A DNA stretch of 15,540 nt, taken from Larix sibirica. Its lineage: Eukaryota; Streptophyta; Pinopsida; Pinales; Pinaceae. Position 1 is the stretch's first letter, and every line of letters begins with the position of its first letter. Positions 7,544 to 15,540 of this stretch are shown here, one piece after another. The notes under the pieces were generated by a model that saw only the letters and a program-made list of their open reading frames with translations, made no database searches and had not been told where the DNA came from. The position numbers and the translations under genes are program-made. The stretch lies in contig NWUY0300004726.1 of NCBI GenBank assembly GCA_004151065.3, positions 27,648 through 43,187 of the forward strand, read 5' to 3'.

Positions 7544-8073
7544 ATGATTCCCTATTTATGGGAGGAGCATCTCTAAATATTGCCAATGCTTTTAAATAAA
7601 TAATTCAAAGTTACTATCAGGCAACGTGAGCGCTCGTTAATAACATAAAAAGTGCAGTATACGGTTGGAATGCAGACCAACAAACTATACATAGAATAGC
7701 TCATTTCTTAGGCTTCTCGGGATCTGCTAATTGGGAAAAAATCAAATATCTTGGCCTTCCCTTAACTCCGGGAACAACTAAAAACTCTCTTTGGACTGAA
7801 GTCATAAACAAGATAAAAGGTAAAAATTCATGCCTGGGGGGATATTGGCTCAACTACGCTGGAAAAATGATTATGATAAAATCAGTGCTCTCTTCACTAC
7901 CTATATACCAATCCTCAATACTCATGGCGCCAAAATTTATTATGGATCAAATATCTCGTCTCATCAAAGAATTTCTTTGGAAAGGAGGAAAAGGAAATCA
8001 TAATAAATACCACTTAGTCAGCTTAAAAGACCTCTATCGGAAGGCAGACTTCAGGTTAGAGATCCTCGCTTAG
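7544..8073 (+). pseudogene. LINE reverse transcriptase, C-terminal third, with two stops and a frameshift
   Basis: In the frame of codon 7546 the sequence reads D-S-L-F-M right after the n (catalytic box), then SLNIANAFK, a TAA (7597-7599, from an expected CAA), IIQSYYQAT, a TGA (7627-7629, probably from GGA), and then open sequence. Landmark motifs are LGFSGSANWEKIKYLGLPL (KYLGLPL at 7744-7764), GGYWLNYAGK (from 7837), IKSVLSSLPIYQSS (from 7876) and EFLWKGG (about 7969). These are the thumb-side motifs of plant LINE reverse transcriptases. The frame ends at TAG 8071-8073 after an apparent deletion of about 10 bases at 8053-8054, beyond which homology resumes one frame away. The catalytic domain upstream of the DD box is not present next to the n. 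Confidence 0.85.
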
Positions 8074-8078
8074 TTAAT

Positions 8079-9668
8079 ATGGCAGTGGGTGGAAAAATTC
8101 TATGGAATCTATATTCTAATCGTGCCCATTCGGTTAGCAAACTTCTGTGGAAAAAATATCTTAAAGGGGGATCTATCAGCAATCTACAAATTGATCATAT
8201 CCCCAGAGGTATAAATATTTGGAACTTATGCAGAGCTGGCATAGAACACTTCCAAAATAAGTTATATCGTATTCCTGGAAATGGGGCAAAAACTAAACAT
8301 TGGATGCACAGAATAACGGGAAATCAGCTGCTTGGAAGCATAGACTCTTTAACTGAAATTCGAGATTGGCTCACTCAAAAAGGTATAGTAACACTGGCGG
8401 ATATCTCCCACTGGGACAAAAATGGAAACTGGATGGAATGGGTCATGCCAACAACCCTAGAGAGAATGTCAATTCAAAATACATCACTTCTCCTTAATCT
8501 CAATGGGTTGGCCCCTCTACATAAGCACATGAAAGATAAGTGGGGATGGGGGATCTCAGGAGTATACACAGCTGCTCAAGGTTTCAAAGACTTGAAAACA
8601 ACCCAAATTTCCCTACATTCACCCTCTCTCTGGAAGTTTATTTGGAATCCTTTTGGTCTTCCTAAAATTAACTTTTTCATATGGCTTTTAATGCATAAAA
8701 AAAATTTGACAGGTGAAAACCTAGAAAAACGTGGCTTCATAGGACCACATAGATGCTCATTATGCTGTAGAAGTCTGGAAAATATAGAACATCTTTTCTT
8801 GAAGTGCTCCTTTGCGACTGTTGTATGGACCATCTTTTTACATAATTTGGAAATTCCCATACCTACTCAGAATTCAATTATTGACCTCTTTTTCTCCTGG
8901 AAAAATAGCTATCCCACTTCTCTTTCAAAAAATCTAGTATGGAAAAATATATGGATATCAATTCCTAAATTCATATGTTGGAAACTTTGGCTGGCTAGGA
9001 ATAGCAGAATTTTCAACAACCAGCTACAAACTTTGGAACAGGTGGCCGCCAAAGCAAAGGCTTGTCTGCTAGAAGCAATTAGAAATCATGACAAAGAGAT
9101 GGATTCTACTCTTACCATGAAAGAGAGAGCCTGGATTGGAAATACAACCATTAGCAAAAGAGAGAAAATTGGAAAAATATCGGGTAATGTACCAGCTTGG
9201 ATTCTTAGATCATCAGATATGGAATTCCAGGAATGGTGGAGAGTGCAAGATAAAGCCAAAATCTTTTTTGATGGAGCGTCTAAAGACAATCCTAGAGCAA
9301 CAGGAGCTGGGGGTGATATACTCTCCTGGAGGAAAACAAGAGGTCAACTACAGTTGGGGATTAGGCATTGCTCCAATAATAAGGCAGAAGCGTTGGCCCT
9401 TCTCAAAGGTTGTCAGATGGCTCTGAGCGAGGAATACACAGATGTTCAAATCTTCGGATACTCTCAGATATTGATCAACAAATTGAACACAAAGAAACAA
9501 TTTGACAACATCAAGCTAAATAGGATCCTTGAAAGGATTCGAAACACTCTAAAGAAATTCTCCAAGGGCCAAATTTTCCACATCCTGCGTGAATCATATA
9601 AGGAAGCAGATAGGCTGGAAAATTTAGGATGCAATCTAATACAAGAACATTTTGAAACAAATAAATGA
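8079..9668 (+). CDS. LINE polyprotein C-terminal part: zf-RVT zinc knuckle plus RNase H (copy 2)
   Basis: The 529-codon frame has the same protein as 107-1696. Here its true upstream context is visible: homology begins at 8055 (VRDPRLVNM) without a start codon and joins, across a small deletion, to the reverse transcriptase at 7544-8054. The zinc ligands C226, C229, H238 and C243 are intact. RNase H keeps D398, E437 and D511 but has Y461 (codon 9459-9461) at the third acidic position. It would have been translated only as part of the long polyprotein; as a separate protein from this ATG it has no known role. Confidence 0.9.
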   Translation: MAVGGKILWNLYSNRAHSVSKLLWKKYLKGGSISNLQIDHIPRGINIWNLCRAGIEHFQNKLYRIPGNGAKTKHWMHRITGNQLLGSIDSLTEIRDWLTQKGIVTLADISHWDKNGNWMEWVMPTTLERMSIQNTSLLLNLNGLAPLHKHMKDKWGWGISGVYTAAQGFKDLKTTQISLHSPSLWKFIWNPFGLPKINFFIWLLMHKKNLTGENLEKRGFIGPHRCSLCCRSLENIEHLFLKCSFATVVWTIFLHNLEIPIPTQNSIIDLFFSWKNSYPTSLSKNLVWKNIWISIPKFICWKLWLARNSRIFNNQLQTLEQVAAKAKACLLEAIRNHDKEMDSTLTMKERAWIGNTTISKREKIGKISGNVPAWILRSSDMEFQEWWRVQDKAKIFFDGASKDNPRATGAGGDILSWRKTRGQLQLGIRHCSNNKAEALALLKGCQMALSEEYTDVQIFGYSQILINKLNTKKQFDNIKLNRILERIRNTLKKFSKGQIFHILRESYKEADRLENLGCNLIQEHFETNK

Positions 9669-9793
9669 CCAACAAGGACACATGCAATCCCATAAGCGCT
9701 GCTCTGAGTAGAATTGAGGATCGTTGCTGCAGAGGACCGAGCAAGCAATTCATAGTCGGTTGCAGAGGAGTGTTACCGGATGATTATAAAAAA

Positions 9794-9912
9794 GAGTACA
9801 GGTTTTAGAAGGACGTTGAAGAAAGAGTCAATAAGAGGAGAAACTCAGAAAGGAGTATAACATGATTTAGAAGATCGTTGAAGACAACGTAAAGAGTGAA
9901 GATAAGAAGCAT
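9794..9912 (+). repeat. Two-copy degenerate tandem repeat, about 60-bp unit (copy 2)
   Basis: Counterpart of 1822-1940, with units starting at 9794 and 9853. The divergence between the two units is the same as in copy 1. Confidence 0.65.
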
Positions 9913-9915
9913 ATC

Positions 9916-10092
9916 AGGACAATATGCACAAGATCGACTAAGCACATATTTAGTAACTAAGGACCTCATTTGATGCTCGAGTTAGACTAAAAATATATCA
10001 TTCAGCATCTCAGGACCATCTTGCTTGAGATCGACTAAATATATAATCTCATGGACATTTATTTGCAGTTCGAGATCGATTAAACTCAGAGT
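9916..10092 (+). repeat. Four-copy degenerate tandem repeat, 40-52-bp unit (copy 2)
   Basis: Counterpart of 1944-2120, with the agatcgactaa core at 9931-9941 and 10028-10038 and agatcgattaa at 10073-10083. Confidence 0.6.
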
Positions 10093-10326
10093 CTAGAAGG
10101 AAATATTTTGTGGTCGAGGCTAATAAAAATTGATAATGATGGGATCTCGGAATTAGGAACAAAGTTAAAAATATGGACTCACATTGATGAACAGGGTAAA
10201 ACAAATAAATCAGAATTGATACAGATGGAAGTGAAAAATTGTAACCAAGTCATATTGGCTACGGTCACGACCTATTTTTTCTCTATTTTTTAAATATATA
10301 TTTTTAACTGTTTTAGTGAAAAAAAA

Positions 10327-12392
10327 TGTTTTATGTAATAAAAGTGTAAATTCAAGTCTTTCTACTTTAAAATGTGTTTATATTATATTAATGTGAAGTT
10401 GAGGTTTATAGTTGGTTATATCAAAAGATTATTTGCAAAATTGAATTGCTAAAATATTCAATCATCATATACACATTCAACAATATGACCCCATAATTTA
10501 AATATCTAAGTACAATTTCTTCCACAAAAAAATAAAATATATAAATAAACTCCATTAATATGCCCAATGTTGCCAATGGTGTTGACCATGTATGCCACAC
10601 AAATCACTCCATAGGCATAAGACTAGTCTCCAACAAACATCAATTGAAACTGAAAAAATATATATATATATACACAAATATAGCATCTTGCAATAGAATC
10701 CTACAGCTCTCATGACCATGAACCATCAATTTAGCAAGATTGATTCAAATACATCAGAATCAACACTCTGTAAATTTTGCCTTGCCTTGTGCTATTAATT
10801 TTTTTTGTTACTTTGCTTTCTTTCAAACCATGGAATTTGGCCAACAAATTACAATTTTTGAAACATGCAAATATGACACACACCACAACTTCAGGTTCTT
10901 CGACCTAGCAATTGGGATTTCAATACTTGATCTAAAATTGTAGAAAAAAATTCACAATAGCAATTGTTGTCAATAACCAATTCCTTTACAAATCCATGGA
11001 ACAGATTCCAGAATTGCTTCTATCAATGGAAGAACTCAGGTAAATGCATACAGCCCATGCCTTGCCAATTTTATGTTTTTCATTTTCCACTTTTTATGTC
11101 AACGTCTCATTAATCATGTACACTTAAACTATAAAATGTTATATGAATAAATTTATTTCTTTGATTGTCTATGCTTCATGGAAAACACTTGCAACATACA
11201 ACCTTTCTGTTTCAGTGCACAACTCAATTGTCAAAATGCATAAATTTCAAGTAAGTTTAAGTAGAATTGCACATACTTCATAAAAATCATTGCATCTTGA
11301 TCTTGAAACACAAAGCATGTTAAAGTGAACTGCATATTAGTTTATATAATTGATCATTACAATAGTCATAACTGCATACTTGTTTGAATAACATGCCAAT
11401 GTTTGATGCACAATGGCTTTTTCTCATGTAAAAAAAGTTCCTCATTATCTTTTTGCATTATGCAGGAAACAAAGATCACCAATTCTGTTGCAACATTGAT
11501 TATGCCACCGTGAAATACAATTTTGGAAATGGCTGCCATTTTTGGGTCTCCAACCACAAAGCAACTACTCTTTTTTGTTTTTTGCAAACAAGATTCTGCA
11601 GTTTAACACTTTCTTTGCATAGCACAACCTCCATTAAGATTGTTAAAGTCATTGTAGCTATAGTCTCCTTCTCATTTGTTTTTTTGGCTTTGACAACAAA
11701 GCAAACTGAACCGAATTATTGTTGATGTTATGTCATATTTGAATAACTCTTTCTTGCATGTACTCAAATCCTGAGACGATAACAGTCGAGATTTTGTAAT
11801 TGCTCTTTAAAACTATGCCACATTATTTTGTTAATATGTACAGACTTTCAAATTTGTAAGAATATATGATCTTTCAGTTAACAAATTCTTCTTTTTATTA
11901 CATTATAACTTTCTTTTATGTTTTGAAGTTAGAATTTATTTGTCTTCCATCAAAATACAACCACTATATACATGCAAATGCCTATAATTTTATGTTGTTA
12001 ATAGTTGTAGTGTACTTGTTTGCTTCCATGTTAATTCATAATGTTCACAACCAAACTGTTTTTCTTTAAATATTCTTTTCTAGCTATGTTTACCATACAC
12101 GGAAATATAATTTTTCTTTTACCGAAATTGGAGATCTGCTTTCTTTTACAAAAACCATGCTGTTGCAATTTTTGAAACATGCAACTCCTCTTTTACTATT
12201 GCAAACCATCAGACCGCACAGGTGCAATGTCGAGGGCATTGCCACCTCGTGGTTCTTGTTTAAAAATAAGTGAAGCCAATTTCAAACTAGAAAGGTAAGG
12301 GTTCAAGTTTGGACTTTGTTTTAATGAATGATATTTACAACATTCCTTAGTGCTATTGTGTGAAGGAAAAGTTATAGTAAAAAATAGTTTAG
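10327..12392. other. AT-rich non-coding stretch, no recognisable gene (copy 2)
   Basis: Counterpart of 2355-4420. It holds the (AT)n run at 10658-10672 and the 19-bp repeat at 10852-10870 and 12166-12184. Nothing else is supported. Confidence 0.6.
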
Positions 12393-13112
12393 GTTTTGGC
12401 ATTGAGGATATATGCAAGAGGCATCAACCTTATTTGTGACATATTTTACACATATGTCAACACATATGCTCATGGCTGGGTTCCTTGGCTAAATTTTAAT
12501 CTAGATTCATGTTGGACAACTTAACAATAAATGGTGCTTGAACAAATTAAGGAATGTTTTCTTAATTCTCTCTTTATTAAGCTAAACCTTTAGCCTCCTA
12601 AAACATAGTGGAAGGGTTGGAACTAAAACAAGGTAGGTGGCTTTCCATAACCCTTTGTTCAATACCCTAATAAACAATCTCCAAAGGCTTAAGTTAGAAA
12701 AATAGACTTGGCCCTTTCGATTATGTAGTGTTTAGAAACCTCCAATTGAGCTTAAGAATGCCATATTTACTTGGCCCCTTATCCATGAGAGTTTGCATAT
12801 TGAACATTATAAATCAGTCCGCCTTGGTACTCCCTAGTCCAAGTGTCCTCTATGCAGACATCTAAAAAAATTCAAGTACATATTTTCTAAACAATTTTTA
12901 AGTTTACCTAGAAATGGGTAACTCGATTTTGTGAATAATTTTTTCTTGCCTCCATTTCTTGGTAAGTTGCTTTTTACGGATAGATTACCCTACATTGTTG
13001 TCAATTGGGTCTAGCTTGGTTGGTTAGGAGGAATGGTTGTCACCTTCCCCGCCCATGATCAATTCATACAAATGACATGTTGGACTCTTAATGAATTATA
13101 TCGATGTATCAA
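12393..13112 (+). pseudogene. Ancient, heavily mutated LINE relic, zf-RVT region (copy 2)
   Basis: Counterpart of 4421-5140 with the same stops and frame shift. The first zinc cysteine codon is at 12844-12846 and the TAG in place of an expected Trp at 12733-12735. Since the two copies of this already decayed relic agree, its decay predates whatever produced the duplication. Confidence 0.75.
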
Positions 13113-13230
13113 CCTTAAACCTTAAAGAATATGGTTTAACCTCAGTACCATCCTTTAATTAAAAAGAAGTGCTTGTTGGATTTTCGTGGACTATATATTT
13201 TACATAAAAAAAAATTACCCTACATTGTTG
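12984..13230 (+). repeat. 17-bp exact direct repeat with preceding A-run (copy 2)
   Basis: Counterpart of 5012-5258: attaccctacattgttg at 12984-13000 and 13214-13230. Confidence 0.6.
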
Positions 13231-14420
13231 AATTTTCAATAACCTAAATTTTTAATCAAAATTGTATTGTTATTTTTTATTTGTAATAGGATCGACACTT
13301 TAAATACTTTTCATGGTTGATAGTTTATTGATTTATACCGACATTTACATATTGTATAAATACAATAAGTGGAGCTTGATGTAGCTAACTTGTATGAGTT
13401 ACCAAAGCACTGGAATGACGCCCCCCAGGTTGGTTCTTACACTTCACTTACCCTTCACAACCCTTACATGTGTTAAGCATCTTCCTAAGAGAACCCACTT
13501 CGAAAACAGCCTGATATATTTATCATCCAATTTCTTAATCTAAATGTTTCTTTCTTTTTGTATTTTTTTCAAAACAAATTATTATAAACTTTTATGACCA
13601 AATGCCAAGTGGAATTTCATATGTTAAACATTATTATATAAATTTATACTATACTTACAAGTGGCTATATCATATGCCTTATGCCTTCATTTATCTCCTA
13701 GTAGTTGCTTAACAACCTTTTTTTTAATATCCACATGTATATTATTGTATTTAATCTATTAAAAAAATATTAAAAACCAAAAAATCTTGGAGTTCAACCC
13801 TGATTCAGGCATTATTACAAAAGTTCAAACTCATGATATAACATTACGAAAGCATAGCTACACAAACGACGACACAAATTGACATGGAAGAATTTGGAAG
13901 GTTCTACACATTGACCTCCATTATGAGCTTAGATGTGTCATTTATCTACTCATCTAAGGCCAACTTTCACTACCAAACACAACTAGAAAGTAAAAAATAA
14001 GCTTAATATTCAAGTTTTGTATACTAAGTACCGGGATTAGTTCGAATAGACATTCAACTAACCTAGGAATTTTGGAAGGCTATATCTATATAAATGAGTT
14101 GGCTCTAAGCTTATAAAATTTCGAGTGAATGTTGTTTAACTAGTTTCATATATATTTAGATTTTGTGTTTTGGTTTTAAATTTAGATTTTGGGTTTTGGT
14201 TTTAAAAAATAATGATTTAATTGCAATTTTGATTAGAAATGATGTTTTTTTTAATTGATTATTTTATATTTATTTTTCTAAAACATAAATGATTAAAGAT
14301 TTTTATATATAAATAATTAAAACTAGTTAAAAGTTATTGTATTGAGAGGAGCGAGATATTCTACACTTTAATATGGGGAGATGTTGTCATGTAATGTAGG
14401 ATTATATTACAAAAAATAAA
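13113..14420. other. AT-rich non-coding stretch (copy 2)
   Basis: Counterpart of 5141-6448. It includes the 26-bp tandem pair at 14155-14206. No gene is seen. Confidence 0.5.
14155..14206 (+). repeat. 26-bp tandem pair (copy 2)
   Basis: Counterpart of 6183-6234, with the same single mismatch between units. Confidence 0.85.
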
Positions 14421-14538
14421 TCTATCAAGCACCAAGAGGGATCCAATTTCTTGAGGTGTAATTTTTTTTGGATGTGTAAAAAATTGAAGAACAAAATTTT
14501 TACCTCTAGAAATTGGATACCTCTCAATGCTTGATAGA
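14421..14538. repeat. 118-bp imperfect foldback (copy 2)
   Basis: Counterpart of 6449-6566; arms 14421-14461 and 14498-14538. Confidence 0.75.
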
Positions 14539-14599
14539 TCTGGATCTAAGACGGATCTATGTCAGTATTTAAAATTCAAAGAAAAAATCATTTTAATCA

Positions 14600-14842
14600 C
14601 CTTTTGATCCACCTAATTTCTCTCTTTGCAACATTTCTACAAATATTTTACATTATTGTCCACTTAGATTCAAAACAATGTTTTAGAGTTTCTTCAGGTT
14701 TTTTCTCTGCTTGACAAATTGACATGCAATATCCAATACACGTCATTTGTACCCACACATAATTCAAGTATATTACTTTTATATTAAAATGAAAAAGAAC
14801 TTGCCATGTTCTCTTCTTGGTATTTGCTTCCCTTGCCTTCAT
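14600..14842 (-). pseudogene. Probable LINE zinc-knuckle relic on the minus strand (copy 2)
   Basis: Counterpart of 6628-6870, with the same internal stop (14648-14650). Confidence 0.45.
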
Positions 14843-15540
14843 TGCTATGTTTTTTCCCTAATCTTCTATAGCCATTTTCTATCGATTTCAGGATAAAAAT
14901 ATTTATAGGGTAGCTGGTGTATACTTTACAGTAACATGCACTTGTGTGCTAAATATAGACATACACACTAGTGCATAATTACAGTTCAATGTAGATCGAT
15001 AAACTTGGTAATATTTGTTAATAACAAACATTGTGAAACAATGTGCTTAATATAATATTTCTCACTAGTGTGTCATTATTATATATTGTGCACTTTTAAA
15101 GTTGGTAATGTTTTTTTTTAAGCCGCATGAAATGGTCTTCTTTAAAAAAACATGCCATGGTACATTGTGTTTACTGCAACCATGAAATCGTTTTTTAATA
15201 AAAATCTAACAACTATAGGTTTTGGGATCCAATTCAATGAGTGTCCCTTTCCAACATATTCCCAAACCCCATATACAAATACACAAATTCGATAAATATT
15301 CATTTACTAAAAATCTCATTATCAAAATAATAGAGAAAATAAACCCTCAATATTTGCAAAAACCTAAAACAAAAGAGCATCAACAAGAAAACTAGGGTTT
15401 GTAGCATTGAAGGTAACACTTAAACCCTTCCATTTTTTTAAAATGCACTATTTTTTTCCAATTAAATAATCTCAAGGCAAACCCCTAGGCACTTCCCCTC
15501 ATTTTGAGGATGGTACCCAAGGTAAACCATCGATTCTTTA
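14843..15540. other. AT-rich non-coding stretch (copy 2) plus 26 bases beyond the duplication
   Basis: Counterpart of 6871-7542, followed by 15515-15540, the only sequence to the right of the duplicated block. Those last bases show where the genomic sequence would continue past the end of unit 1 if the n marks a contig end. No gene is seen. Confidence 0.5.

Larger units (their letters stand above)
7544..10326 (+). mobile_element. Plant L1-like LINE retrotransposon, from the reverse transcriptase catalytic box to the 3' tail (copy 2)
   Basis: The element is seen further upstream than in copy 1. It starts in the reverse transcriptase catalytic box at the n, continues through the rest of that domain, the zinc knuckle and RNase H, and ends with the same 3' tail (A8 run 10319-10326). 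It is damaged by two nonsense codons and a small deletion in the reverse transcriptase part, so it cannot move on its own. Confidence 0.85.
9669..10326 (+). other. LINE 3' untranslated tail with degenerate tandem repeats (copy 2)
   Basis: Second copy of 1697-2354. It contains the 60-bp pair (9794-9912), the four-unit repeat (starting 9916, 9960, 10012 and 10052) and the A8 run (10319-10326). No coding frame is supported. Confidence 0.55.
7973..15514. repeat. Unit 2 of the 7.5-kb exact direct duplication
   Basis: This is the second copy of 1-7542. It is preceded without a break by 429 bases of LINE reverse transcriptase (7544-7972) that belong in frame with its first codons, so this copy has the more natural left flank. 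To its right, 26 further bases (15515-15540) continue past the point where unit 1 ends. Everything annotated in unit 1 is present here at plus 7972. Confidence 0.95.

Noticed and set aside
1-15514. LTR-type retrotransposon with the two 7.5-kb units as long terminal repeats
   Set aside because: The units contain LINE coding sequence and decayed relics, and only 429 bases plus an n lie between them. No primer-binding site, polypurine tract or gag-pol is present.

Overview
The window looks like intergenic, repeat-rich nuclear DNA of a seed plant. It is AT-rich and has no cellular gene I can identify. Its only long open frame is the C-terminal half of a plant LINE (non-LTR retrotransposon, L1-like) polyprotein with a zinc-knuckle (zf-RVT) and an RNase H domain. 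The sparse, decayed-repeat character would suit a large genome such as a conifer's, but that is a guess from style, not proven by any gene here.

Layout: positions 1-7542 recur at 7973-15514 at a constant offset of 7972. Every open frame, repeat and stop I compared is the same in both copies and there is no net indel. The first copy stops exactly at a single undetermined base (n, 7543). Directly after it come 429 bases (7544-7972) of LINE reverse transcriptase that lead into the second copy. The most economical reading is two overlapping contigs set end to end by a scaffolder (a false duplication), with a very young real tandem duplication as the alternative. If artefactual, the true locus is one unit: LINE reverse transcriptase, then zinc knuckle and RNase H, then LINE 3' tail, then about 5 kb of AT-rich DNA.

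Within one unit (copy 1 coordinates): 1-1696 is the LINE coding part, with an open 529-codon frame from 107. About 1697-2354 is its 3' untranslated tail, containing degenerate tandem repeats. 2355-4420 is AT-rich DNA without a recognisable gene. 4421-5140 holds a second, much older and heavily mutated LINE relic covering the same domain region. 5141-6448 is AT-rich with small repeats. 6449-6566 is a long imperfect foldback. 6628-6870 on the minus strand holds a probable third LINE zinc-knuckle relic. 6871-7542 is AT-rich with short inverted repeats.

The LINE itself is dead in this copy: two nonsense codons in the reverse transcriptase, a small frameshifting deletion just before the 529-codon frame, and loss of a catalytic aspartate in RNase H. 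No novel multi-gene system is visible. The interest lies in the duplication/assembly question and in the layered LINE relics that simple ORF calling misses.
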